Of a DNA stretch of 64,000 nt, positions 27,154 through 35,789 are shown piece by piece (the stretch's first letter is position 1; every line of letters starts with the position of its first letter). The translations under genes and the position numbers were made by a program. Source of the stretch: Arenibacter algicola (GTDB taxonomy: Bacteria > Bacteroidota > Bacteroidia > Flavobacteriales > Flavobacteriaceae); the NCBI RefSeq assembly GCF_000733925.1, contig NZ_JPOO01000003.1, positions 1,116,001 to 1,180,000 on the forward strand, given 5' to 3'. A model generated the notes under the pieces. The model had not been told where the DNA came from. It saw only the letters and a program-made list of their open reading frames with translations, and did not search any database.

Positions 27154-28077
27154 CTATTTGGATTGAACGGTTCTAATAAATATGTCGTTAGCCGATGGAA
27201 TGGTCTCCATGAATTTATTGACATTTGCCTTGCCCGATAAATGGGATAGAAAGGGACCTGTATCATCAGAGGGCAATTGCACTGTGAAATTTAGTTGCAA
27301 TCCCTCGTCTACATACTCTGAAGATAGAATCTCAAATTTATCCTTTAAATCCTCCAAGAGTCCGTTGGCGCTTTGCACACCTAGCCCCACCTTATAAATA
27401 TTATTTTTATATGCTTTTTTAATATCGCTAAGTTTGCCGTCCAGTATTTTTTCCGATTTGTGCACCAAGGCAATATATTCGCATAGTTCCTCAACAGATT
27501 CCATACGGTGCGTAGAAAAAATTATGGTGGTGCCTTTATCCCTTAATTGAAGGATTTCATCCTTAATAAGATTGGCATTTATTGGATCAAAACCGCTGAA
27601 GGGCTCATCAAATATCAGCAGCTTTGGCTCGTGCAAAACAGTAACAATAAATTGGATCTTTTGGGCCATGCCCTTAGATAGTTCCTGTATTTTCTTGTTC
27701 CACCAATCCCCAATTTCAAGTCTATCGAACCAATATTTTAACCTGATTTTGGCATCGGACTTGGACAGTCCTTTTAACTGGGCAAGATATAGGGCCTGTT
27801 CCCCCACTTTCATACTTTTATATAGTCCCCTTTCCTCAGGCAAATATCCGATCATAGAAATATGTTCGGCCTGCAAAGGCTTACCATCAAAAAAAATTGC
27901 CCCTTGATCCGGATAGATTATTTGATTAATTATCCGTATTAATGTGGTTTTCCCAGCTCCGTTGGGTCCAAGTAGACCGTAGATACTATTTTTGGGAATT
28001 TCCAATGAAACCTTGTTGAGAGCTATATGGCTCCCAAACTGCTTGGAAACCTCATTAGCGACCAATATATTATTCAT
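27154..28077 (-). CDS. ABC transporter ATPase (NatA-like)
   Basis: 307 residues. Walker A GPNGAGKTT at about 38-46, signature ELSKGMAQKIQ, Walker B LLIFDEPFSGFDP and H-loop FSTHRM are intact. The last about 90 residues form the C-terminal extension typical of the NatA/DrrA type. First gene of a five-gene minus-strand operon, transcribed from the -7 box about 20 bp upstream. Confidence 0.92.
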   Translation of the reverse strand: MNNILVANEVSKQFGSHIALNKVSLEIPKNSIYGLLGPNGAGKTTLIRIINQIIYPDQGAIFFDGKPLQAEHISMIGYLPEERGLYKSMKVGEQALYLAQLKGLSKSDAKIRLKYWFDRLEIGDWWNKKIQELSKGMAQKIQFIVTVLHEPKLLIFDEPFSGFDPINANLIKDEILQLRDKGTTIIFSTHRMESVEELCEYIALVHKSEKILDGKLSDIKKAYKNNIYKVGLGVQSANGLLEDLKDKFEILSSEYVDEGLQLNFTVQLPSDDTGPFLSHLSGKANVNKFMETIPSANDIFIRTVQSK

Positions 28078-28091
28078 GCATGCAATTTCCC

Positions 28092-28099
28092 CAAAGATA
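28092..28099 (-). promoter_or_regulatory. Bacteroidota -7 box for the ABC-MscS-regulator operon
   Basis: TATCTTTG on the minus strand, 14 bp before the ATG of the ATPase gene. Only a very short leader would result. Confidence 0.5.
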
Positions 28100-28272
28100 T
28101 ATAATTGCTATTTAAGAGATAGGCAGGAATATTATAAATTACACATTTTTACATAATTTAACTTCGGTAATTATCGAGGCCCAAGTCCTCTATGAAATTC
28201 TGAAATCAGCTATATCAAAAAACGAAAAAAACAGAAGTACCCAAAAACACCAAGTTCTCCCGAGCACGGAAG

Positions 28273-28670
28273 GATCCACACCTCTAACTATGTTCATTGC
28301 GTTCTTTTTGTACTTGCAGACCTTCAAACAAGGAGATCCCGCCAAAAGGCGGGATTAGTTCAACCAACCATGCTCACGGCGTTCCTTCGGAACTGGAGGA
28401 CATTCCAACTAATAGATCCCGCCAAAAGGCGGGATTAGTTCAACCAACCATGCTCACGGCGTTCCTTCGGAACTAGCGGGCATTCCAACTAATAGATCCC
28501 GCCAAAAGGCGGGATTAGTTCAACCAACCGTGTTTATTGCGCCCCTTAGGGGCTTATAAAAACGGGGTTTCACTAACAAAACCCACCCAGAATAACGTTA
28601 AGATCCCGCCAAGGGCGGGATTATTTCAACCAGCTATCTTTAATGCGCTCCTACGGAGCTTTTAAAGAAA
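28273..28670. repeat. Tandem array of paired-hairpin repeats (REP/BIME-like)
   Basis: Four clear units start at 28335, 28415, 28495 and 28602 (periods 80, 80, 107), preceded by a decayed one at 28273. Each has hairpin 1, ATCCCGCC-loop-GGCGGGAT, and 45-46 bp later hairpin 2, whose stem changes by compensating pairs: GTTCC/GGAAC (28381 and 28461), GCCCC/GGGGC (28541), GCTCC/GGAGC (28647), each with a three-base loop. Units 3 and 4 also share a tail containing AACAAAACCCACCC. The spacer has no variable unique inserts, so it is not CRISPR. The covariation suggests selection on RNA or single-strand DNA structure, as in REP elements mobilised by RAYT transposases; no transposase is nearby. Confidence 0.85.
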
Positions 28671-28734
28671 GGGTTGAAATAACAAAACCCACCCTCAACG
28701 AATCAAGGATGGGAAAAAAAATTGCTATGAAAAA

Positions 28735-28762
28735 GAAAATAATATTGGTTTCCCAATATTAT
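28735..28762 (-). terminator. Rho-independent terminator after dnaJ
   Basis: ATAATATTGG and its complement form a perfect 10-bp stem with a 4-base loop; on the minus strand a TTTTCTTTTTC tract follows. It separates dnaJ from the repeat array. Confidence 0.65.
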
Positions 28763-28802
28763 CTCAAATATACGTTTTTTATTTAAAACGGTAAATCCTC
28801 TT

Positions 28803-29927
28803 TTAAGAGAACATATCCTTGACCTTTTCAAAGAAAGATTTATCCGATTTCTCGGGCCTAGGCTCAAAATTTTCGTTATTCTGCATGCGTTCGAAAAAAT
28901 CTTTTTGCTCTTTGTTCAATTCTTTGGGTGTCCAAACATTTACGTGTACCAATAAATCTCCACTGCCGTATCCGTTTAGACTCGTAATACCCTTACCTCT
29001 CAATCTTAAGATCTTACCAGACTGTATCCCAGCTTCCAATTTGATTCTTACCTTACCACCTACGGCATCAATCTCTTTAGAGGTACCTAAAACTGCTTCA
29101 GAAATACTAATATAGAGGTCATAATGTAAATTATCGCCTTCCCGTTTTAGCGTATCGTGCTCTTCTGTCTCAATGGCCACCAATAAATCCCCAGGAACTC
29201 CATTTCCAGGAGCATCATTTCCTTTGTTGGGCACTTTTAACTGCATACCATCTTCTACCCCTGCCGGAATATTGATACTCACTGTTTCCTCTGCAACCTT
29301 TAATCCATTGGCATCCGCATCACTGGGTTTCTTATCTATTATTTGTCCACTACCGCCACAGGCGCTGCAGGTAGCTGCAGTCTGCATTCTTCCCAGAATG
29401 GTATTGGTTATTTTGGTTACCTGGCCACGACCTCCACAGGTCCCGCAGGTTTGGTAGGTTACCCCTTCTGCCTGAACTTTTCTCCTTACTTTTATTTTCT
29501 TTTCAACACCATTGGCAATTTCCTCCAAGGTCAGCTTAACCCTGATTCTCAAATTGCTTCCTTTAACACGACGTTGTCCGCCACCGCCGCCAAATCCGGA
29601 AAAGCCACTAAAACCTCCGCCTCCGAAGGCGCCACCGAAAATATCGCCGAACTGACTAAAAATATCATCCATGTTCATACCGCCGCCGCCAAATCCGCCG
29701 CCGCCCTCAAAAGCTGCATGACCATATTGGTCATATCGCGCCTTCTTATTGGGGTCACTTAATACCTCATAAGCTTCGGCCGCTTTTTTGAACATTTCCT
29801 CTGCCTTGGCATCACCTGGATTTTTGTCAGGATGATACTCTATTGCTTTCTTCCTATATGCCTTTTTTACTTCAGCCGCAGTAGCATTTTTACCAATGCC
29901 CAAGATGTCATAATAATCCTCCTTCAT
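28803..29927 (-). CDS. dnaJ: Chaperone DnaJ
   Basis: 374 residues. J domain 1-70 with the HPD motif (EYHPDKNPGD), a Gly/Phe-rich region (about 75-120), a zinc region, then the two substrate-binding beta domains (INIPAGVEDGMQL, LRGKGITSLNGYGSGDLL). Only two CxxCxGxG motifs are present (CGTCGGRG, CSACGGSG), where most DnaJ have four; this reduced zinc region seems usual in Flavobacteriia. It works with DnaK and GrpE in protein folding. It lies 9 bp behind grpE in the same operon. Confidence 0.95.
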   Translation of the reverse strand: MKEDYYDILGIGKNATAAEVKKAYRKKAIEYHPDKNPGDAKAEEMFKKAAEAYEVLSDPNKKARYDQYGHAAFEGGGGFGGGGMNMDDIFSQFGDIFGGAFGGGGFSGFSGFGGGGGQRRVKGSNLRIRVKLTLEEIANGVEKKIKVRRKVQAEGVTYQTCGTCGGRGQVTKITNTILGRMQTAATCSACGGSGQIIDKKPSDADANGLKVAEETVSINIPAGVEDGMQLKVPNKGNDAPGNGVPGDLLVAIETEEHDTLKREGDNLHYDLYISISEAVLGTSKEIDAVGGKVRIKLEAGIQSGKILRLRGKGITSLNGYGSGDLLVHVNVWTPKELNKEQKDFFERMQNNENFEPRPEKSDKSFFEKVKDMFS

Positions 29928-29936
29928 AAAATATTT

Positions 29937-30509
29937 TTAATTTCCAACAACCACTTTTGGATGGCGTATGATTTTATCACCCAATTTAAACCCCATTTCA
30001 ACGACATCTACTATTTTCCCCTTCAACTTTTTGCTTGGAGCAGGAATTTGAGTAATGGCATCGTGAATTTCCGCATCAAAAGCATCACCTTGCTTGACTT
30101 CAATTTGTTGAAGACCCTTATTTTTTAATGTTTCTTTGAATTTATTGCTTATTAATTCAACTCCCTTGAACATTTCCTGGTCCTCAGACTTGGAAATTTC
30201 CTTTAACGCACGGTCAAAATCATCAATAACTGGCAATAGCGACACTATTACCTCCTGACCTGCCGTTTTAAACAAATCCATTCTCTCTTTGGAAGTACGC
30301 CTTTTGTAATTCTCGAATTCTGCAAAAAGACGTAAAAATTTGTCCTTTTCCTTACTAAGGTCTTCCTTCAATTGCTCTTCCAAGCTAAGTTCCTGGCTTT
30401 TCTCAATGTCAGCGTTCGCAGAAGATGAATCATCTTGTTCCAATTCTTGATTTTCTATATTGTTCAGAACATCATCTTCCATCTCTTCCGTTTTATTTTC
30501 GTTGCTCAT
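29937..30509 (-). CDS. grpE: Nucleotide exchange factor GrpE
   Basis: 190 residues. An acidic, disordered N-terminus (about 1-45), a long coiled coil (KEDLSKEKDKFLRLFAEFEN), then the beta domain with the C-terminal signature (GDAFDAEIHDAITQIPAP, VGFKLGDKIIRHPKVVV in form). It releases ADP from DnaK. First in grpE-dnaJ; a -7 box lies 36 bp upstream. Confidence 0.96.
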   Translation of the reverse strand: MSNENKTEEMEDDVLNNIENQELEQDDSSSANADIEKSQELSLEEQLKEDLSKEKDKFLRLFAEFENYKRRTSKERMDLFKTAGQEVIVSLLPVIDDFDRALKEISKSEDQEMFKGVELISNKFKETLKNKGLQQIEVKQGDAFDAEIHDAITQIPAPSKKLKGKIVDVVEMGFKLGDKIIRHPKVVVGN

Positions 30510-30544
30510 TTAAAATACATTTATATGCTTCCGATTTCAGATGG

Positions 30545-30552
30545 CAAAAGTA
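30545..30552 (-). promoter_or_regulatory. Bacteroidota -7 box for grpE-dnaJ
   Basis: TACTTTTG on the minus strand, matching TAnnTTTG, 36 bp before the grpE ATG. Confidence 0.5.
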
Positions 30553-30592
30553 CTGCCAATTCTTTAAAAATGTCATAATGTCATTAAACTTT

Positions 30593-30622
30593 ATAAAAAA
30601 ACATCCACCAATGGCGGATGTT
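30593..30622 (-). terminator. Rho-independent terminator after the TIGR01777 gene
   Basis: On the minus strand AACATCCGCC pairs fully (one G-U) with GGTGGATGTT around a 3-base loop, followed by a T-run. Confidence 0.88.
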
Positions 30623-30653
30623 AGGAACTTATAAACTTATTATGATATAATGT

Positions 30654-31616
30654 CTAGGAAATAAACTCATTCCGGTAGAGTGCATCTATAGCTGTTTGCG
30701 CTCCTTTATCCAAATATATATTTTCCAAGGCCCTGCAGATATTAGGAAATATAAAATCAAATCCCGAATCTTGGATTTTTTTACTACTTACGCGCTGACT
30801 GGAAAATAACAAATAGGACATTTCACCCAACACCAAACGCATCAATGTTTGTGGAATATTGGGCAAAAACAAAGGTTTTTCCAAAACTCTCGCAATTTCT
30901 TTGGTAAGCTTAATATTGGTTACAGGGTTTGGGGCCACTGCATTATAAACTCCTGTTAGGTCCTTTGATATTACATGTAGAAATAACCGGCCAAGGTCTT
31001 GCAGATGTATCCAGGATTGCCATTGATTGCCAGAACCCATGGCAGCGCCTACATAATATTTTACGGGTTTGGCCATTTCTGGCAGTGCCCCACCTTTGCC
31101 GGACATTACCAATCCTATCCTGATCTTGGCGGTTTGGATATTCAATTTTTCGAAGGCATCTACCTCTTTCTCCCAAATGGATACCACCTCCCCTAAAAAA
31201 CTGTCATCCACTTCTTCTACATCCTCCCTATAATATTGGGAAAGAGAATTGGGGTAAATCCCTATCGCCGAAGCAGAAACTATTTTTTTAATACTATGAG
31301 GTCCGACTTTGGGTATAGCCCCCAACAGAGTTCTAAGTGACTTTACCCTACTGTTAAGAATCTTCTTTTTATTGCTTCGAGTCCATCTCTTAGAAATACT
31401 GGACCCTGCAAGGTTGATAATTGTGGTTACTCCATTAAAGCAATTTTCATCTATTTCATTCTTTTCAGGATTCCAATAAAAGCCTTTATAATTAGGTTGG
31501 GATACAATTTTATCCTTCCTAGTGGTCAAGTAATTTACCGAGATATTGTTTTGTTTGCACAAATTTACAATTTCACTCCCCACCAAACCTGTTGAACCTG
31601 TTATCAAAACCTTCAT
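30654..31616 (-). CDS. TIGR01777 family NAD-dependent epimerase-like protein
   Basis: 320 residues. N-terminal Rossmann motif ITGSTGLVGSEIV; TIGR01777 hallmarks GFYWNPEKNEID, INLAGSSI and RWTRSNKKKILNSRV, plus DUF1731 at the C-terminus. It resembles E. coli YfcH. The substrate is unknown; it is an atypical short-chain dehydrogenase/epimerase. Monocistronic with its own terminator. Confidence 0.9.
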   Translation of the reverse strand: MKVLITGSTGLVGSEIVNLCKQNNISVNYLTTRKDKIVSQPNYKGFYWNPEKNEIDENCFNGVTTIINLAGSSISKRWTRSNKKKILNSRVKSLRTLLGAIPKVGPHSIKKIVSASAIGIYPNSLSQYYREDVEEVDDSFLGEVVSIWEKEVDAFEKLNIQTAKIRIGLVMSGKGGALPEMAKPVKYYVGAAMGSGNQWQSWIHLQDLGRLFLHVISKDLTGVYNAVAPNPVTNIKLTKEIARVLEKPLFLPNIPQTLMRLVLGEMSYLLFSSQRVSSKKIQDSGFDFIFPNICRALENIYLDKGAQTAIDALYRNEFIS

Positions 31617-31746
31617 ACCCTTACTTTCTTTCTATCAACTTTAATATAAATATATGGGTTTTTAGAATTTAAATAGTTGAATTTAGTTTAGGTTTAACAG
31701 TCCAAGTCCTTTAGATGTTAAGTAAACCATAATTAAAGAGTAACTA

Positions 31747-32412
31747 TTATGAAACCTTTAAGGCCCGTAGCATTTCTCTTTTTCCTGGAGGCCCTGGCAA
31801 ACGTTCCACAACAAATCCTCCGGCCTGCATAGCCCTCCTAACACTTCCTTTTGCGGAATAGGTGACCAGCACACCATCTTTTTTCAATGCCTTGAACATT
31901 ATAGCAAAAACTTCCTCTGTCCAAAGTTCCGGTTGCACCCTGGCGCCAAAGGCATCAAAATAAATTAGATCGAATAGATCAATATCCGAGATATCCCTAA
32001 AATCGATCTGTTGCTTTATCAGTGAAAAATTGGCCGATATTGGATGTGATTGTCCCCATGAAGTTTGGTGCATACTCAAAAAATCCTGTTCCAAATTCCC
32101 TGCATTCAATGCTGATATATAGTCCAATTGTTCCAATTCTTCGGGAACAACGGGATAGGCCTCTATACCTTTATACGTTATATCCAAACTTCGCTTTTTA
32201 GACTCCAATAATGTTATAAGCGCATTCAAGCCCGTTCCGAAGCCTATTTCCAGTATAGACAATTGCCGGTCCTTGAATAAGGACAAACCGTTCTTAATAA
32301 AAACATGATAGGCTTCTTGAATAGCACCATGGATAGAGTGGTACTGCTCGTTCCAATCTTCGATCTGAATGGTTTTGGAGCCGTCGGCCGTAGTTATGAT
32401 TTTTCTTTTCAA
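31747..32412 (-). CDS. mnmD: tRNA (mnm5s2U34)-methyltransferase MnmD-like
   Basis: 221 residues. Class I methyltransferase with the SAM motif ILEIGFGTGLNALITL and the DUF752/MnmC2-type motif YFDAFGARVQPELW; no FAD oxidase domain, so it is the stand-alone MnmD type. It probably completes the 5-methylaminomethyl group on U34 of tRNAs. The start is TTG (LKRKIITTADGSKTI); the frame aligns with homologues from that codon. It starts 1 bp after the DUF4920 stop, forming an operon. Confidence 0.85.
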   Translation of the reverse strand: MKRKIITTADGSKTIQIEDWNEQYHSIHGAIQEAYHVFIKNGLSLFKDRQLSILEIGFGTGLNALITLLESKKRSLDITYKGIEAYPVVPEELEQLDYISALNAGNLEQDFLSMHQTSWGQSHPISANFSLIKQQIDFRDISDIDLFDLIYFDAFGARVQPELWTEEVFAIMFKALKKDGVLVTYSAKGSVRRAMQAGGFVVERLPGPPGKREMLRALKVS

Positions 32413-32413
32413 T

Positions 32414-32917
32414 TTATTTTTTTATCAGCACTCCATCCGCCTCAAAGGCGTATTTTTTCTCAACCATTATTATAGCGGCAACTTCCTCTTCCGATTTTCC
32501 CGCATCACGGGCAAAATGTCTTTGGTCCCCAACACTCATTTCTTCAACATAGGCCAAACCATTTACAACTACCTCTTTTCCCACCAATTCCTGAGGCACA
32601 AAGAATCCGTAATCCTTAAATTTAACCATGCTTTCTTTGCCGTTCCCCAATTTCAATTTCATCCAACATCCTTTGGCCATACAAACCTCCGTTACCAGAC
32701 CGGAAAACCTGGATGCAAGTGTATCCGACTTGGCCATTTTTTCATAATTCCCAAGCATTTGTCCACTGCTTATGGCATCGGAATCGTCAAATTGAGTTCC
32801 GATATAATCATAATTCTCGTTGATCAAGGCCGCGCTGGTCGGTACCGACGGCTTATTTTGCGCCAGACAAGCCGAAAACACCATAAAAGTCACAATCAAA
32901 ATGTTAAATTGCCTCAA
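32414..32917 (-). CDS. DUF4920 secreted protein
   Basis: 167 residues from a TTG start, which gives a complete signal peptide (NILIVTFMVFSACLAQN); an ATG 11 codons later (32884) would truncate it. The mature part contains EVCMAKGCWMKLKLGNGKES, the DUF4920 core, with two cysteines that might bind metal or haem-like ligands (inference). Function is unknown; the family is common in Bacteroidota. Cotranscribed with mnmD. Confidence 0.82.
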   Translation of the reverse strand: MRQFNILIVTFMVFSACLAQNKPSVPTSAALINENYDYIGTQFDDSDAISSGQMLGNYEKMAKSDTLASRFSGLVTEVCMAKGCWMKLKLGNGKESMVKFKDYGFFVPQELVGKEVVVNGLAYVEEMSVGDQRHFARDAGKSEEEVAAIIMVEKKYAFEADGVLIKK

Positions 32918-33022
32918 AATATTCAGATTTTATATCACTTTACAAAACTGGGCATTTTTAGACGAAAAAAGAAGAACTACTAATGATATTTGCTTAATTT
33001 TATTGCTTTAAATTAGAATGCT

Positions 33023-34096
33023 ATGCAAACTGTTTCAAATTCAATAATAGTTGAGAAAGTTAAAGACTCGAAAATTAATAAAGTAGATTTTAATAATTTA
33101 TCGTTTGGAAAATATTTTACGGATCATATGATGGTCTGTGATTACAAGAATGGTGCTTGGGAAGTACCAAAAATAGTTCCATATCAACCCATTACACTTG
33201 ACCCATCCGCTAAGATTTTTCATTACGGACAATCTGTTTTTGAAGGAATGAAGGCCTATAAGGACAAAGATCAAAATGTCTGGCTCTTTCGCCCTTTGGA
33301 AAACCAAAAGCGGATCAACATATCGTCCAAAAGGCTTGCTATGCCCGAATTCCCTGAAGATTACTTTATGGAGGGCTTAACGGCACTTTTGAAATTGGAC
33401 CATAAATGGATTCCTACGGCTGAAGGAAGTTCCTTATATATTAGACCTTTTGTCTTTGCCACGGGATGCGGATTCCACGCTTCCCCCTCTGACGAATACA
33501 AATTTATTATTGCCTGTTCCCCATCGGCCTCCTATTTTGCAGGGAAGGTAAAAGTTTTAATAGAGGAGAAATATTCAAGATCGGCCAATGGTGGTGTAGG
33601 TTTTGCCAAAGCCGGAGGTAATTACGCCGGACAGTTTTACCCAACACAGCTGGCAGTTGAAAAAGGTTACAATCAAGTAATTTGGACAGATGACAACAAC
33701 CACGAATATATAGAGGAGGCCGGGGCCATGAACATATTTGTCAGGATTAACGACACCTTGATTACCAGTCCTACGAGCGATAGAATATTGGACGGTATAA
33801 CTAGAAAAAGCATTATAGAGATTGCCAAAGACGAAAACATAGCAGTAGAAGTTAGAAAAATCACTGTAAAAGAGGTGGTCGAAGCCTCCAAAAATGGCAG
33901 TCTCAAAGAAATGTTCGGAGCAGGTACCGCTGCGGTAATTTCCCCTATAGCCACTTTCGGTTACCAAGAAAAGGATTATGACCTGCCGGAGTTAAAAGAT
34001 AGTTACGCCTCTATTTTAAAGAAGCGCATTACGGACATACAATACAACAAGGCCGAAGATAAGTTTGACTGGAGATATAAGGTGGATATTGAATAA
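33023..34096 (+). CDS. ilvE: Branched-chain amino acid aminotransferase
   Basis: 357 residues, a class IV PLP enzyme of the BCAT2-like type. FHYGQSVFEGMKAY, YIRPFVFATG, the PLP lysine in FAKAGGNYAGQ, and EEAGAMNIF are all present. It interconverts leucine, isoleucine and valine with their keto acids. Divergent from DUF4920-mnmD, monocistronic, with a strong terminator. Confidence 0.95.
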   Translation: MQTVSNSIIVEKVKDSKINKVDFNNLSFGKYFTDHMMVCDYKNGAWEVPKIVPYQPITLDPSAKIFHYGQSVFEGMKAYKDKDQNVWLFRPLENQKRINISSKRLAMPEFPEDYFMEGLTALLKLDHKWIPTAEGSSLYIRPFVFATGCGFHASPSDEYKFIIACSPSASYFAGKVKVLIEEKYSRSANGGVGFAKAGGNYAGQFYPTQLAVEKGYNQVIWTDDNNHEYIEEAGAMNIFVRINDTLITSPTSDRILDGITRKSIIEIAKDENIAVEVRKITVKEVVEASKNGSLKEMFGAGTAAVISPIATFGYQEKDYDLPELKDSYASILKKRITDIQYNKAEDKFDWRYKVDIE

Positions 34097-34113
34097 AAAC
34101 CAACTTTACATTT

Positions 34114-34156
34114 TAAAAAAATCCCCTCTTCCGCAAGGATCGAGGGGATTTTTTTG
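34114..34156 (+). terminator. Rho-independent terminator after ilvE
   Basis: ATCCCCTC and GAGGGGAT stem with a 13-base loop, flanked by A7 and T7, so it can also serve the convergent minus-strand gene. Confidence 0.85.
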
Positions 34157-34187
34157 CCCTTTATTTAGGTTTCCCGATAGCTATGGC

Positions 34188-34577
34188 CTACTTTTTGTCT
34201 AAAATATCCACAATATTCGGTTTAAAATAATTTGGACCTTTAAGCACTTTTCCATCTTCACGATAGATTGGTTTGCCATCTTCCCCTAATTTACTCATAT
34301 TACTACGCTGTATTTCTTCAAAAACTTCCTCTATTTTATACTGCATACCGTGCTCCAATATAGTACCGCACAATATATATAGCATATCGCCCAGGGCATC
34401 TGCAACTTCAACCAAATCATTATTGTTTGCCGCTTCCAGATATTCCTTATTCTCTTCATCCATCAAATTAAAGCGTAGTAAATTCTTGGCCTCTCCCAAA
34501 TTAGCCCTGATTTCTTTGGAAACACCCAACCCAAATGAATTATGGAACAATTCAACGGCATTAAGTTTACTTTTCAT
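34188..34577 (-). CDS. MazG-like nucleotide pyrophosphohydrolase
   Basis: 129 residues. The all-alpha NTP-PPase fold with LMDEENKEYLEA and EVADALGDMLYILCG gives the ExxE...ExxD metal site of the MazG/PRA-PH superfamily. It probably hydrolyses nucleotide triphosphates to monophosphates (house-cleaning); specificity is not readable. Divergent from the small membrane protein at 34619, convergent with ilvE. Confidence 0.85.
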   Translation of the reverse strand: MKSKLNAVELFHNSFGLGVSKEIRANLGEAKNLLRFNLMDEENKEYLEAANNNDLVEVADALGDMLYILCGTILEHGMQYKIEEVFEEIQRSNMSKLGEDGKPIYREDGKVLKGPNYFKPNIVDILDKK

Positions 34578-34595
34578 AATTGAAATTATTTAAGT

Positions 34596-34603
34596 TAGAT
34601 TTG
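34596..34603 (+). promoter_or_regulatory. Bacteroidota -7 box for the 62-residue membrane protein
   Basis: TAGATTTG matches TAnnTTTG, 15 bp before the ATG at 34619. Confidence 0.5.
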
Positions 34604-34618
34604 CGTAAAAATATAAAT

Positions 34619-34807
34619 ATGTTCAGTGCGGGACAATTAATTTTTGCAGGACTTTTTTTCGCTGCATTTTTAGTAATTATCATATTTTCCTATCAAAAAG
34701 ACAAAAAACTTCATAAAAAAAACTACAAAGGCGTTCAGTGGGTAGGACTTTTCTTCATAATTTTCATAATAATTTTGTTTCTAATTAAGTTTTTCCTTAA
34801 AAATTAA
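34619..34807 (+). CDS. 62-residue two-span membrane protein
   Basis: MFSAGQLIFAGLFFAAF... has two hydrophobic helices (about 5-25 and 41-59) joined by a strongly basic loop (QKDKKLHKKNYKG). A longer frame opens at 34580, but the ATG at 34619 follows a well-placed promoter box and gives a natural N-terminus. Conserved small membrane proteins of this shape are frequent in Flavobacteriaceae; function unknown. Confidence 0.72.
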   Translation: MFSAGQLIFAGLFFAAFLVIIIFSYQKDKKLHKKNYKGVQWVGLFFIIFIIILFLIKFFLKN

Positions 34808-34888
34808 CATATTTTTTCGGTTCACCATAAAAAGGACCCCTCCCAATAACATTCCTGATTATTACATCGTTTAATATACGAAAAGACG

Positions 34889-34896
34889 TAATTTTG
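34889..34896 (+). promoter_or_regulatory. Bacteroidota -7 box for the 58-residue membrane protein
   Basis: TAATTTTG, 27 bp before the ATG at 34924. Confidence 0.5.
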
Positions 34897-34923
34897 CGTT
34901 GAATAACTAAATCATTTAGTTGT

Positions 34924-35100
34924 ATGGTAACTTTTTTCAGTATTTTGTTAGTTCTTATTGGTATAAACGCATTGCTTTTTTTAGTCAGTTTTAACAGTAG
35001 TTCCAAAAAGAAAGAAAAGTCCGTCAAAAATATTTCAGAATCTACAACAGTAATCTTCCCCCTAGATTTAATTAACTCGAAATATAAGAAGGCAGTTTAA
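34924..35100 (+). CDS. 58-residue single-span membrane protein, paralogue of the 18056 peptide
   Basis: MVTFFSILLVLIGINALLF starts a single hydrophobic helix (about 3-22), then a basic stretch (SSSKKKEKS) and a cytoplasmic tail ending in FPLDLINSKYKKAV. A promoter box precedes it and its N-terminus aligns gaplessly with the 28-residue peptide at 18056. I recognise the general pattern as a flavobacterial family of small membrane proteins without known function. Confidence 0.72.
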   Translation: MVTFFSILLVLIGINALLFLVSFNSSSKKKEKSVKNISESTTVIFPLDLINSKYKKAV

Positions 35101-35240
35101 TTCTTGTCTAAGGAAATTTATGCATCTTTGCCTAAATACTATGTCACAATAGTATTTACAATTACGCTATACCTATTATTAAGACCTTTGTATATGATAA
35201 TTTTTATTTACTTTGAACAAGAAATAAAAACTATTTGTGC

Positions 35241-35609
35241 ATGAAGCAATTTCTACTCGTCTTTCTTGGAGGGGGTCTAGGTAGTGGCTTACGGTTTTTA
35301 ATAAGCAAAGCTTTCAACAACACTTTTCACAATTTTTTTCTCGGCACTTTTATAGTCAATATAATAGGTTGCCTAATTATTGGTTTTATCCTAGGACTTT
35401 CACTTAAAAACAATTTCCTTGCAAACAATCAGACATTATTTTTAACCACAGGCTTCTGTGGTGGCTTCACTACTTTTTCAACCTTTGCCCTGGAACAACA
35501 CTCCTTTTTAAAAACCGGGGATCTTCTCAACTTCACCGCTTACACTCTTGCCAGTCTTGTAATTGGAATCTCTGCCGTAGCTATCGGATTCTGGTTTTCA
35601 AAGCTGTAA
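35241..35609 (+). CDS. crcB: Fluoride channel CrcB/Fluc
   Basis: 122 residues from the ATG at 35241. Four membrane helices; GGGLGSGLRFLISK at the start and the pore motif TTGFCGGFTTFSTFALE in helix 3 identify the dimeric fluoride exporter. It protects against fluoride. No fluoride riboswitch is evident upstream. Confidence 0.94.
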   Translation: MKQFLLVFLGGGLGSGLRFLISKAFNNTFHNFFLGTFIVNIIGCLIIGFILGLSLKNNFLANNQTLFLTTGFCGGFTTFSTFALEQHSFLKTGDLLNFTAYTLASLVIGISAVAIGFWFSKL

Positions 35610-35789
35610 ACTCCTATCAAAATCTTTTAACACGTTTTTTGACCTTTCTATTTATTTTGGTGGAATTGGCCATTTTTCTGCATTATCAATAGCAAAACAC
35701 CTAAAAAGACGCGATTTTTTCAGGTTTTGACCAAAACAAGTGTTAAAAGTATTAACATATCAACATAATATTTAATTTGAAACACAATA

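Noticed and set aside
28335..28620. CRISPR array
   Set aside because: The whole 80-bp unit repeats, without unique spacers, and no cas gene is near.
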